Below, in pieces: positions 22,506 to 32,414 of a DNA stretch of 48,520 nt (position 1 is the first letter of the stretch; each line of letters begins with the position of its first letter). Origin of the DNA: a virus; IMG/VR virus record IMGVR_UViG_3300027770_000085, positions 1 through 48,520 of that record; one strand, 5' to 3'. Under the pieces are notes generated by a model that searched no databases, was not told where the DNA came from, and saw nothing but the letters and a program-made list of their open reading frames with translations. A program made the position numbers and the translations under genes.

Positions 22506-24089
22506 ATGCCTGCTATTATATCTGATCAATTTAGAATATTAAATGCTGAAAATTTTACCAAAAGTATTGTTGGTATCGGTCAAACACTAAATCGTTATTA
22601 TACATTTATCGGACAACCAAATTCGACCGATCAAAGAGCTGGAGGATCTTTAAGTTGGGGAACTGGCCCATCTCCAGTGGATGGATTTAAAGAAGAGAAT
22701 GATATTAAAGATACAATTATTGCTATGAAGCAAGTTTCTAGCAGTGATATTCGTAGAGTGGTTAGAAAAATAATTTGGACTGCAGGAACAACTTATGAGA
22801 TGTACAGACACGATTATAATATTTACAACAAAACACCCATAACATCACAATCAAGTCTTTATGAATCTAATTATTATGTGATCAACGATGACCTTAGGGT
22901 TTATATTTGTCTTCAAAATGGATCTGATGCAGAAAATTTAAATGGGAGACCTTCATATGATAAACCTGAATTTATTGATTTGGAACCAAGATCTGCGGGA
23001 ACTTCGGGTGATGGATATATTTGGAAATATCTATACACAATAAAACCTTCAGAAATTATCAAATTTGATTCAATCGAATATATTCCTGTTCCAGAAGATT
23101 GGGGAATTTCGGGTGAAAGTATTTCAACAAAAGCAAATGCAGTGGATGGAAGAATAAATTCTATTATAATTAAACAAAGAGGAATATCATACAATCCGAC
23201 ATCTTCAACATTCACCAACATTCCTATTCTTGGAGACGGTAATGATGGAAAAGTGACAATTACGACCGATTCTTTTGGAAAAGTATCAGAAGTCTATATT
23301 ACTGATGGTGGAAATGGTTATACTTATGGCACTGTAAAATTTGAACCAGGTGCTCCAGGAATACCAACTTCATTGTCAAATGTTGGCGCAGGATTATCTT
23401 CTCTTGCATCTTTTGATGTAATTATTCCACCAAAAGGTGGCCATGGATATGATATCTATAGAGAACTTGGTGCATATAGAGTTCTTATATATTCTAGATA
23501 TGAAACTTTAGAATCAAACCCAGATATAATTTCTGGAAATGATTTTGCAAGAGTTGGTATTATAAAAAACCCAACAATTACCGGAAGTCAAGTAGAGCTT
23601 TTAAATACATCTATAGTAAGTGGACTAAAAGCACTTAAATTTACCGGATCAGCAACAACTGCTACAACTTATGCAGTAGATTCAACAATTACGCAGACAG
23701 TTGGTGTTGGATCCACTGCAATTGGATTTGTTGCGTCTTGGGATAATATTACCGGAGTATTAAAATATTATCAACCGGTTGGTTTAGCAACAACGTCTGT
23801 TGGATACAAACTTATAAACTTTACTTCAAGTCCAGCAACTGGAGGAAATTTGACAATATATGGTTCATCTATGAATGGGACAACACCATTATCAATCAAT
23901 TCTGGATTTAGTGGCGTATCTACTACAATTAATGGTAGAACATACCAACTTGGATTAACTTTCAATTCTGGTATTGCATCTGCAGAATATAATAAAAAGT
24001 CCGGAGAGATTATATACATAGATAATAGATCTCCAATACCTAGGTCATCCAGTCAAAAGGAAGACATTAAAATTATACTAGAGTTTTAA
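22506..24089 (+). CDS. gp8: baseplate wedge subunit gp8, enlarged
   Basis: Both ends resemble T4 gp8: an N-terminal SDQFRILNAENFTKSIV, a central GDGYIWKYLYTIKPSE (about 162-177; T4 has GDGYVWEYLFEIPPD) and a C-terminal KSGEIIYIDNRSPIP with a DIKIILEF end that mirrors the T4 C-terminus. Length is 527 aa against 334 in T4; the extra residues lie between about 210 and 480 and include two GxGY repeat units (ISYNP, GGNGYTYG). gp8 is a wedge dimer that links gp6, gp7 and gp10. The insertion suggests an added surface domain. The gene is placed exactly between the giant protein and the DUF4815 gene, as in the T4 order 7-8-9/10. Confidence 0.9.
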   Translation: MPAIISDQFRILNAENFTKSIVGIGQTLNRYYTFIGQPNSTDQRAGGSLSWGTGPSPVDGFKEENDIKDTIIAMKQVSSSDIRRVVRKIIWTAGTTYEMYRHDYNIYNKTPITSQSSLYESNYYVINDDLRVYICLQNGSDAENLNGRPSYDKPEFIDLEPRSAGTSGDGYIWKYLYTIKPSEIIKFDSIEYIPVPEDWGISGESISTKANAVDGRINSIIIKQRGISYNPTSSTFTNIPILGDGNDGKVTITTDSFGKVSEVYITDGGNGYTYGTVKFEPGAPGIPTSLSNVGAGLSSLASFDVIIPPKGGHGYDIYRELGAYRVLIYSRYETLESNPDIISGNDFARVGIIKNPTITGSQVELLNTSIVSGLKALKFTGSATTATTYAVDSTITQTVGVGSTAIGFVASWDNITGVLKYYQPVGLATTSVGYKLINFTSSPATGGNLTIYGSSMNGTTPLSINSGFSGVSTTINGRTYQLGLTFNSGIASAEYNKKSGEIIYIDNRSPIPRSSSQKEDIKIILEF

Positions 24090-24094
24090 ATCAA

Positions 24095-27000
24095 ATGCCC
24101 CAAAAAACTAATTTAAACGTATCTCCGTATTTTGATGATTTTGAAGAATCAAAAAATTATCAAAAAGTTTTATTTAAACCGGGTTCCCCAGTTCAGGCAA
24201 GAGAATTAACAACATTACAAACAATACTTCAAAATCAAATAGAAAAATTCGGAAATCATTTCTTCAAAGAAGGAGCAATGGTAATTCCTGGCCAAATTGC
24301 TTATGATTCAGAATATGCCTGTGTTCAAATTGATGAAACGCATTTGGGACTTCCTATTTCTTTATATCTAGAAAATCTTGTAGGAAAATTAATTCAAGGA
24401 GAAATTAGTGGGGTAAAGGCAAAAATTGAAAATTATGTATCAAATAATGATACAAATATAACATACAATACTTTATACATAAAATACCAAAGTTCAAGTG
24501 ATACTAATTTTTCAACTGCAACTTTTGTTGATGGAGAAAATTTAATAGCATTAGAGGATATTACATATTCTTTATCGACAATTAGGAATGGTACATCTTT
24601 TGCTACAACGATTATATCAAATTCTACCGCAGTAGGTTCTGCCGCAAAAATTGCAGAAGGAATATATTTTATTAGAGGTTTTTTCCTAAAAATAAATTCA
24701 GAAACAGTTATACTAGATTATTATACAAATAAACCATCTTATAGAGTTGGTTTATTGATTGATGAAGATATCGTCGTCGCATCAGACGAATATAAAGATC
24801 TATTTGATAATGCTCAAGGGTTTTCGAATTATGCAGCTCCTGGTGCAGATAGATTAAAAATATCTACTTCATTGATTAAAAAATCAATTGATGAATTTAA
24901 TGATGAAAATTTCATTGAACTTCTTAGACTAGAAAATGGAATTTTACAAAAATTTGTAAAAACGACAAATTATAATTTAATTAGAGATGAACTTGCAAGA
25001 AGAACATATGACGAATCTGGAGACTATTATGTAAAACCATTTGATATTGTGGAAAAGGAATGCTTAAATGATCAAATTGGAAATAATGGAATATATTTAA
25101 AAAATCAAAAAACAAGTCAAGGAAATACAGTCTCTGACAATTTGCTGTGTCTATCAGTTGGTCCCGGAAAGGCATATGTAAGGGGATATGAAGTAGAAAC
25201 AATTAATAATACAATAATTGATGTAGAAAAACCAAGATCTACTTCTAATGATTACAATCAAGCAATACCTTTTAATTTAGGAAGGCAAATTATTGTTAAT
25301 AACGTTTCGGGATCAGTTCCCGTTGGTTTTGGAGTGTCGTCACTAGTAAATTTACACCAAGGAAGAACAGTATCTGTAGGTATTGCATCTGATTTAAAAA
25401 TAGGTGTTGCAAGAATATATGATTTAAAATTAAAAAATGCCGAATATACAAATGCAGCAACACAATATGAAATATCTTTATATGATGTTCAAACTTATAC
25501 AATTTTAAATTTAAATGCAACCATATCTCAAACAGTTCCTGCACATATTCGAGGAAAAAATAGTGGAGCGACAGGATATCTTGTTGGCACTGTATCTTCT
25601 TCAAAAGAACTAACATTATATCAAGTTTCTGGTTCTTTTGCAAAAGATGAGCAAATTGAAATTAACGGAATAGATAATGGCCGAACAATTACTTCGTCTC
25701 GTGATTTTAATTTTTCAGATGTTCATCAAATAGTCGGTAATGGAGTAACATTTACAGCAGATCCACTACTTTCTAATTCGATTCTTTTGTCTCCTTCAGG
25801 ATCACAATTTACAATTTCTGTTGCATCTGGAGGAATAAGTTCAGTAACAAATTCAAATTCAAATTTTTATGTTGGAATCAATACTGGAGATGTAGTTTCA
25901 TACACCAAACAAGGTGAAATTGTACCAACATATAATAAAGTACACAGAATAAGCACCACTGCAAAGGTAATTGAATTAAAATCATTTCCTTCTGTTTCTG
26001 GTATTTGTAGTGGAAGTTTGCCATCTTCAACAATAACTACAAATGATTTTAAAAAAGTTACTCTAGAAATTTTAAATAATATAAAAAATATTGGTCTTTA
26101 TACAAAATTAAATAAATCAAATATATCAAATTTAGATTTAATTGGATCTGATGTAGTGATTAGAAAAAGTTATAATGTAACAATTAGTGGTAATGGATTA
26201 TCACAATTACTAGAAAGTGACCCAAATTTAACTCTTGAACCATTTGACGAAGAAGATTACAATTTAGCATTTAGTAATGGAGTAATAGAATCACTAACTG
26301 ACCAAAAACTTGTTCCTAGTGGAAGAACTGTAACATTACAGAATATTAGCCAAAACGGAAATGCAGTTTTGACTACTACATTTAAAAAAATAAACGTAAA
26401 AACAAAGAAAAAAACACATAATAGATGTTCTTCTATAATTGTCAATAAATCATCACTTCAAGGATCTGGAATTGGATCAACCGCATTGAATGATGGATTA
26501 ATATATGGTCAAATATACGGAACAAGAGTGCAGGATAAAGAAATTTCATTAAATATTTCAGATGTATCCGAAATTGTTGGAATTATTGAATCTTCGACTA
26601 CTGGCGACCCATCACTACCATTTATTCAGTTAACAAATTTATCTTCAAATATTTTAAATTCCGTAAAGGGAGAATTAATTATTGGACAAATAAGTGGTGC
26701 AGTTGCTGTTTTAATTTCTTCAAATGGAACAAATCAAGTAGATATTGTTTATCAAAATGAAAATATATTTGCCACAAACGAATCTATAAGTTTCCAAGAA
26801 TCTAATATACAAGCAAATGTATTGTTTGCATTTCCCGGAGATAAAAATATTAAAAATAATTATATTTTTGATTCTGGACAAAGGTCAGATTATCTGGATT
26901 TTTCTAAAATCATTAGAAAACCACAATTTTCAGGTCCGATAAAAAAAATTAAAATCATTTATAATCATTTTACAATAAATTCTTCTGATACCGGAGATTT

Positions 27001-30000
27001 TGTTGGAGTAAATTCTTACGACAAAGACATATACGGAAAACTAAAGTCGGTCGATGGTATCAGACTTTCTGATATAATTGATTGTAGGCCAAGAGTGACA
27101 CCATTTAGTGGTTCTTCAACATCACCATTTGAGTTTTCTTCACGAATATTTGTTTCAACCACAAGTTCCTCCACTAATATTTTTGCAAAATCCAAAAATA
27201 TCAATCTTTCTTATGATTATTATTTGCCAAGAATTGATAAAATCTTTTTGGATAAAGATGGTTCCTTTATAGTCAATAAAGGTGTTCCTTCTTTGACTCC
27301 ACAAATTCCAAATAATTTAGATTCTTCTTTAGAAATTGGTACAATTTATTTGCCTGCATATTTGCACAATGTGTCTAGTGTTAAGACCAATTTAGTATCT
27401 CACAAAAGATACAGAATGAAAGATATTTCAAGTTTGGATCAAAGATTGTCAAATGTGGAATACTACACTTCGCTATCTCTTCTTGAAAGTGATACACAAA
27501 ATCTTACAATCAGAGATAAAACAACACAACTTGATAGATTTAAATGTGGTTTTTTTGTAGATAATTTTAAATCATATAATGGTGGTGATATTTCTAATCC
27601 AGCATATAGAGCAAGTGTAGATGTTGCTGTTGGTGAATTGAATCCACAACCGTACACGACAAGTATTGATCTTTTGATTGGATCAGATTCTGTAATTGGT
27701 ATTGGCACTCAATCCAATGCAGATGCGGATTTAAGATTTGTGAGTGATTTAGGATCCCCAAATATTAAAAGAGTTGGAGATATTGTATGTCTAAATTATT
27801 CAGATGTAGAATATGTAAAAAATAAATTTGCCACAAGAATTGAAAATATAAATCCATTTAATGTTATTAATTGGATTGGTGCAATTGAACTAAATCCATC
27901 ATCAGATACGTGGATAGAAACGAGAAATTCACAAAGAACAGCAGATATAGAAGGTAGTTATAACTCTTTTATTCAACAATTGGGCGTTGATACAAACACT
28001 GGTTTGTCTCCAACTGATTGGGGATCTTGGGAAACAAATTGGACCGGTACACAAACGAGCGGAAGGCAACAAATTGCTAGTATTCAAAATGGAAGTTCTT
28101 TTCTTTCCGAATCCTCATTTCAAAGTGGTGGATTTACAAATGATGGCCAAAACTTTGGAATCCCAATTACCACAGCACAAACATTCCAAGATAGTTTTAC
28201 CAATTTCTCAAATGAAACAACTACAACTACTACCAATCAAAGTAGGCAAGGAATACAATTTGGCGTTTCGCAAAGATTTGATACAACAAATCTAGGAGAT
28301 AGAGTTGTATCTAGGGAAGTTTTGTCATTTATGAGATCAAGAAATATTGAAATTATTGCAAGAAGATTAAAACCAAATACTAGAATTTATGCATTTTTTG
28401 ATAATATTAATATGACATCGTATGTAACTCCTAAACTTTTGGAAGTTACTATGACGAATGGGTCATTTTCGGTTGGTGAAGTTGTTGTTGGTTCTCTTGG
28501 ATCAAAAACAATAAGATTTAGGGTAGCAACTCAAAATCACAAATATGGTCCATATAATTTGCCAACACAAACATATACAGTAGATCCATATAATCCATCA
28601 AATTCACTTTCTTCGCAATATTCCTCAACAACTTCAATTTTAAATATTGATACTGCAAGTTTGGAAATTCAATCTTCTTCTGGTTTTTATGGGCAAATTG
28701 TGTCCGGAATGCGTCTTGTTGGACAAACTAGTGGTGCAATATGTAATGTAAAAGATTTAAGATTAATTAGTGATAATAGTGGTACACTTATAGCATCATT
28801 GTTTATTCCCGATCCAACAATTCCATCAACACCAACATTTAGAACTGGAACAAAAACACTCAAGTTAACAACAAGTGAGGTAAACAGCACAATATCTGGA
28901 TTTACTGATAGTTCTGCTGAAGCTAATTTTGCATCTAGTGGTACTTTAGATAATGTTGAAGCAACAACATTAAGAATTAGAAATGCAGACATTTCAAGAA
29001 ATGTGAGAACAGACAATCGAGAAACTACAGAAACAGATACAAGAATTGTTGCAGATACCTCATTTACAAATAGGACAGTAACAAATACTAGATGGGTAGA
29101 CCCATTAGCACAATCATTTGAAGTTGCTGATTCGAATGGTGTATATATTACAAAATGTGATATATTCTTTAAATCAAAATCAACAAATAATATTCCAGTA
29201 ACTCTTCAAGTAAGAACGATGACAACTGGTTTACCAACACAAACAATTCTTCCATTTGGAGAAGTTGTATTGGAACCAAATGAAATATTAATTTCAGAAG
29301 ATGGATCAATACCAACAACCTTTACTTTTCCGTCACCAGTATATCTTGAAACTGCAAATGCATATTCGCTCGTTTTGCTTTCTGCATCTGACCAATATAC
29401 TGTTTGGATTTCAAGAATGGGGGAACCAGATATATCTACTCTTCTTAAACCAGAATCAGAAAGAGTTATTGTTTCGCAGCAACCACTTTTAGGATCATTA
29501 TTTAAATCACAAAATGGAGCTACTTGGGACCCAAGTCAATATGAAGATTTGAAATTTACATTATATCGTGCAAATTTTACAACAAGTTCTTCAAATATAA
29601 GATTTTATAATCCAATTTTGGATATAGGAAATAATCAAATTGTTTCTTTAAGACAAAATCCAATTCAAATGTTTGCAAATAGTACATTGGTCGGTATTGG
29701 AACAAGCATTAGTAGTGCAGATCAAAATTTATTAGTAAAAGGAACCAAAATTACACAAAAAAATAATTCTAATTTTTCTTCAAACTTAATAAGTGTATTG
29801 GGTGGAATTTCTACCGGATCAACAGGAACGTTGACGATTACAAATCCCGGAATTGGATACACAAATGGTCCAATAACATATTCAAATGTCGATTTGACTA
29901 CTATAACCGGAAATGGTATAGGCGCAAAAGCAAATTTATCAGTTAGTGGAGGTGTTGCAATTGCAGCAACAGTTACTGTTTCTGGTATTGGTTACGGAAT

Positions 30001-31594
30001 TGGAGATGTGCTTAGCATTGTTTCAACAAATACTGGAGGGTTGGGAAAAAATCTTCTATTATCAGTTCCAAATAATGCTGGAATTATCACTTCAGTAAAT
30101 GCTCTAATAATTGGAAATATTCAAGGAACACTTGACACTAGTGATGCTACAAAATATATTCAATATACTACAACAGTAGGAATTACAACAATAGTTAATG
30201 GAAATGCAACATCATCAAATTCAATTTCGACTGGATTAAAATTCAAAGTAAATCACAATAATCACGGAATGTACTCATTCCAAAATAAAGTCACATTAAG
30301 TGGTATTGAATCTGACGTTTCTCCTGTAAGATTGGCATCTGATTATAATTCATCTTCAACTGATGCGATGGTATTGTCTGATGTTAGTGTCTTTAATAAT
30401 TTTGAAAATTATCCTGTTGGTGCTGCAAATACGGGGTATATTTCAATCAAAGAAGAAATTATTGGATATACTGGTGTAAATGAATCCACAAAAACATTAA
30501 CGGGTATAATAAGAGGTCCAGTATCTGGTTCGTATGTTGCGAATGAAATTGTATCAAAATATGAATTAAATGGTGTTTCTTTAAAAAGAATTAATAAAAC
30601 ACATAGTATTTCTGGTTCAGATCCTATAGATCTAGATGAGTATACAATTGTACTAGACCCAAGTGCAGATGGATTAAATAGAAGCAACGGAAACCCTGGT
30701 GGATATCCATCTTTATATTTTAATGAATCAAAATCTGGAGGATCATATCAATCCATTATTCCTACCACTTCAAACTTTAAAGGACCAAAAGCAACACAAA
30801 ATATTTCTTTTAACATAATAAAACCAAATATTCAAACATTAATGCCTTCTACAACATCAATAAGTTGTAAAATTAGGACATTTTCTGGAAATAGTGTTGG
30901 TGGAAATGCAATACCATATGTCGATCAAGGTTTTGAAGATGTTTCTTTGACATCTGATTATGTATTATCGTCCCCAAGAATTATTGCATCAAGAGTAAAT
31001 GAATTAGAATATCTTTCTAGTTATCCTGGAAGTAAATCATTTACACTTGAACTTCAATTTTCTACTGGTGACCCAAAAGTATCACCAATGATCGATCTTG
31101 ATAGAGTTAATGTGATTACTGTGATGACTAGATTGAATAAACCAGTCACAAATTATGCTACAGATTCAAGAGTAAATAGTTTATTTGATGACCCTCACGC
31201 TGCAATCTATGTTTCTAAAACAATCAATCTAAAACAATCATCTGATAGCCTAAAAGTTTTATTTGATGCTTATAGAGATAATACAAGCGACATAAGAGTT
31301 ATGTATAGATTGTTAAGATCAGATTCTGCATCCCAACAACAACTTTTTGATTTATTTCCCGGATATGATAATTTAGACAATAATGATTTTGTAATTGATC
31401 CAAAAAATAACAGCGGAAGATCTGACAAATTTGTAATTCCTTCCACGAATATTTCAGATTTTGGAAGTTATGAATTTAGTGCAGATAATCTTCCATTATT
31501 TAATGGTTTTCAAATTAAAATTTTAATGTCTGGAACAAATCAAGCATTATATCCAAGAATTAAAGATTTGAGAGTTATTGCATCAAAATCATGA
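24095..31594 (+). CDS. DUF4815-type baseplate/fibre protein, 2499 aa
   Basis: The N-terminus (NLNVSPYFDDFEESKNYQKV, LFKPGSPVQARELTTLQTIL, NQIEKFGNHFFKEGAMVIPG) is the DUF4815 signature I know from cyanophage and other marine phage baseplate proteins. The middle repeats short beta motifs. From about residue 1667 a conserved block begins with WVDPLAQSFEV and continues with TLQVRTMTTGLPT and SLVLLSASDQYTVW, a jelly-roll-like domain. Two GxGY units follow at about 1920-1965 (ITNPGIGYTNGP, VSGIGYGIGDV). Synteny puts it at the T4 gp9/gp10 position, so it may be the wedge pin or fibre-attachment protein. It is a structural protein; the exact T4 counterpart is not shown. Confidence 0.85.
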   Translation: MPQKTNLNVSPYFDDFEESKNYQKVLFKPGSPVQARELTTLQTILQNQIEKFGNHFFKEGAMVIPGQIAYDSEYACVQIDETHLGLPISLYLENLVGKLIQGEISGVKAKIENYVSNNDTNITYNTLYIKYQSSSDTNFSTATFVDGENLIALEDITYSLSTIRNGTSFATTIISNSTAVGSAAKIAEGIYFIRGFFLKINSETVILDYYTNKPSYRVGLLIDEDIVVASDEYKDLFDNAQGFSNYAAPGADRLKISTSLIKKSIDEFNDENFIELLRLENGILQKFVKTTNYNLIRDELARRTYDESGDYYVKPFDIVEKECLNDQIGNNGIYLKNQKTSQGNTVSDNLLCLSVGPGKAYVRGYEVETINNTIIDVEKPRSTSNDYNQAIPFNLGRQIIVNNVSGSVPVGFGVSSLVNLHQGRTVSVGIASDLKIGVARIYDLKLKNAEYTNAATQYEISLYDVQTYTILNLNATISQTVPAHIRGKNSGATGYLVGTVSSSKELTLYQVSGSFAKDEQIEINGIDNGRTITSSRDFNFSDVHQIVGNGVTFTADPLLSNSILLSPSGSQFTISVASGGISSVTNSNSNFYVGINTGDVVSYTKQGEIVPTYNKVHRISTTAKVIELKSFPSVSGICSGSLPSSTITTNDFKKVTLEILNNIKNIGLYTKLNKSNISNLDLIGSDVVIRKSYNVTISGNGLSQLLESDPNLTLEPFDEEDYNLAFSNGVIESLTDQKLVPSGRTVTLQNISQNGNAVLTTTFKKINVKTKKKTHNRCSSIIVNKSSLQGSGIGSTALNDGLIYGQIYGTRVQDKEISLNISDVSEIVGIIESSTTGDPSLPFIQLTNLSSNILNSVKGELIIGQISGAVAVLISSNGTNQVDIVYQNENIFATNESISFQESNIQANVLFAFPGDKNIKNNYIFDSGQRSDYLDFSKIIRKPQFSGPIKKIKIIYNHFTINSSDTGDFVGVNSYDKDIYGKLKSVDGIRLSDIIDCRPRVTPFSGSSTSPFEFSSRIFVSTTSSSTNIFAKSKNINLSYDYYLPRIDKIFLDKDGSFIVNKGVPSLTPQIPNNLDSSLEIGTIYLPAYLHNVSSVKTNLVSHKRYRMKDISSLDQRLSNVEYYTSLSLLESDTQNLTIRDKTTQLDRFKCGFFVDNFKSYNGGDISNPAYRASVDVAVGELNPQPYTTSIDLLIGSDSVIGIGTQSNADADLRFVSDLGSPNIKRVGDIVCLNYSDVEYVKNKFATRIENINPFNVINWIGAIELNPSSDTWIETRNSQRTADIEGSYNSFIQQLGVDTNTGLSPTDWGSWETNWTGTQTSGRQQIASIQNGSSFLSESSFQSGGFTNDGQNFGIPITTAQTFQDSFTNFSNETTTTTTNQSRQGIQFGVSQRFDTTNLGDRVVSREVLSFMRSRNIEIIARRLKPNTRIYAFFDNINMTSYVTPKLLEVTMTNGSFSVGEVVVGSLGSKTIRFRVATQNHKYGPYNLPTQTYTVDPYNPSNSLSSQYSSTTSILNIDTASLEIQSSSGFYGQIVSGMRLVGQTSGAICNVKDLRLISDNSGTLIASLFIPDPTIPSTPTFRTGTKTLKLTTSEVNSTISGFTDSSAEANFASSGTLDNVEATTLRIRNADISRNVRTDNRETTETDTRIVADTSFTNRTVTNTRWVDPLAQSFEVADSNGVYITKCDIFFKSKSTNNIPVTLQVRTMTTGLPTQTILPFGEVVLEPNEILISEDGSIPTTFTFPSPVYLETANAYSLVLLSASDQYTVWISRMGEPDISTLLKPESERVIVSQQPLLGSLFKSQNGATWDPSQYEDLKFTLYRANFTTSSSNIRFYNPILDIGNNQIVSLRQNPIQMFANSTLVGIGTSISSADQNLLVKGTKITQKNNSNFSSNLISVLGGISTGSTGTLTITNPGIGYTNGPITYSNVDLTTITGNGIGAKANLSVSGGVAIAATVTVSGIGYGIGDVLSIVSTNTGGLGKNLLLSVPNNAGIITSVNALIIGNIQGTLDTSDATKYIQYTTTVGITTIVNGNATSSNSISTGLKFKVNHNNHGMYSFQNKVTLSGIESDVSPVRLASDYNSSSTDAMVLSDVSVFNNFENYPVGAANTGYISIKEEIIGYTGVNESTKTLTGIIRGPVSGSYVANEIVSKYELNGVSLKRINKTHSISGSDPIDLDEYTIVLDPSADGLNRSNGNPGGYPSLYFNESKSGGSYQSIIPTTSNFKGPKATQNISFNIIKPNIQTLMPSTTSISCKIRTFSGNSVGGNAIPYVDQGFEDVSLTSDYVLSSPRIIASRVNELEYLSSYPGSKSFTLELQFSTGDPKVSPMIDLDRVNVITVMTRLNKPVTNYATDSRVNSLFDDPHAAIYVSKTINLKQSSDSLKVLFDAYRDNTSDIRVMYRLLRSDSASQQQLFDLFPGYDNLDNNDFVIDPKNNSGRSDKFVIPSTNISDFGSYEFSADNLPLFNGFQIKILMSGTNQALYPRIKDLRVIASKS

Positions 31595-31809
31595 TACCAG
31601 TAAAAGATCATAATTTTTTGTTTAGGGACGAAAAAACTAATGCAATTATTAATTGCTCAAGTCTTGACTATCAAAAATATCTAAAAGCAAAAGAAGATAA
31701 AATGAAAGAAATTGGAAAATCAAAACAAATAGAAGAAGATGTAATAAAGATTAAAAATGATATTGACGAAATAAAAGATTTATTAAAGAAATTAATATTA
31801 TCTAAATGA
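31591..31809 (+). CDS. small coiled-coil protein, 72 aa
   Basis: It overlaps the end of the DUF4815 gene by four bases (ATGA). The N-terminal half (KDHNFLFRDEKTNAIINCSS) is a small beta segment. The second half is a charged heptad-like helix (EEDVIKIKNDIDEIKDLLKKLI), predicted to form a coiled coil. Such small coiled-coil proteins in baseplate clusters often act as assembly chaperones or trimerising adaptors. I do not recognise a family. Coupled translation with the giant fibre gene suggests a helper for it. Confidence 0.8.
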   Translation: MIPVKDHNFLFRDEKTNAIINCSSLDYQKYLKAKEDKMKEIGKSKQIEEDVIKIKNDIDEIKDLLKKLILSK

Positions 31810-31815
31810 TAAATA
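31808..31815 (+). promoter_or_regulatory. T4-type late promoter
   Basis: GATAAATA overlaps the stop of the coiled-coil gene and lies 27 nt upstream of the next ATG (31843). It matches the T4 late -10 TATAAATA except at the first base. It could start a transcript for the fibre-region genes. Confidence 0.45.
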
Positions 31816-31842
31816 TATTAGAAAGTAGTATATTTACATTCA

Positions 31843-32181
31843 ATGGCAGCATATGTTAGTAACATAGTAATTGATGTTGGATCTGATTTTAATCAGACAT
31901 TTTATCTTGAGACTACTTCGAATACACCATTAAATTTGACTGGATATACTGCTACTTCAAAAATGAAGAAGCATCCCTCATCTAGTTCTACTGCTGCCAC
32001 ATTTATTATTTCCTTTCCTGGTCCAAGTAATGGATCATTGACAATATCTTTGGGTTCAACAATAACCTCAGGGTTAAAACCAGGAAGATATTGTTATGAT
32101 ATATTATTAAATAACGGATCAGTAAAAACTAGAGTCGTTGAAGGTAGCGCACTTGTTACTGCTGGAATTACCACAGGATAA
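31843..32181 (+). CDS. small virion protein, immunoglobulin/BppU-like beta fold, 112 aa
   Basis: The pattern is a beta sandwich of the baseplate upper protein (BppU) N-terminal or adaptor type: VIDVGSDFNQTFYLETTSNTP, then LNLTGYTATSKMKKHPSS, SLTISLGSTITSGLKPGRYCYDILL and VVEGSALVTAGITTG. The phrase 'LTGYTATSKMKK ... PGRYCYDILL' is typical of such adaptor domains in phage tails. It lies between the DUF4815 protein and the fibre, so it may attach fibres to the baseplate. The family call is by pattern only. Confidence 0.75.
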   Translation: MAAYVSNIVIDVGSDFNQTFYLETTSNTPLNLTGYTATSKMKKHPSSSSTAATFIISFPGPSNGSLTISLGSTITSGLKPGRYCYDILLNNGSVKTRVVEGSALVTAGITTG

Positions 32182-32186
32182 TAAAA

Positions 32187-32414
32187 ATGGCAGACATAAA
32201 AGTCAGAGTTGGTTCTCAAAATGCTATTAAAGTTATATCTTCTCTTTCCGGTACAACTGGAACTTTAGCTGGATTGGATGATGTTGATATATCGGGCGGA
32301 TTATTGAATGGGATGGTCATAGTATATAATTCTACAATATCTAAGTGGGAAGCAACTTTAAATTTAACACCAGGCAATACCCAAAATTTGGACATCAACG
32401 GAGGTAACTTTTAA
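32187..32414 (+). CDS. small fibre-adaptor-like virion protein, 75 aa
   Basis: The middle reads LAGLDDVDISGGLLNGMVIV followed by YNSTISKWEATLNL. This 'L.DVD..g..nG.vlvyns...kWea' module is frequent in phage tail fibres and fibre-head adaptors. It begins 5 nt after the previous gene and its stop overlaps the start of the fibre-like gene (TAATG), so the three are co-translated. It is probably an adaptor or a detached fragment of a fibre; length is too short for a full fibre. Confidence 0.75.
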   Translation: MADIKVRVGSQNAIKVISSLSGTTGTLAGLDDVDISGGLLNGMVIVYNSTISKWEATLNLTPGNTQNLDINGGNF

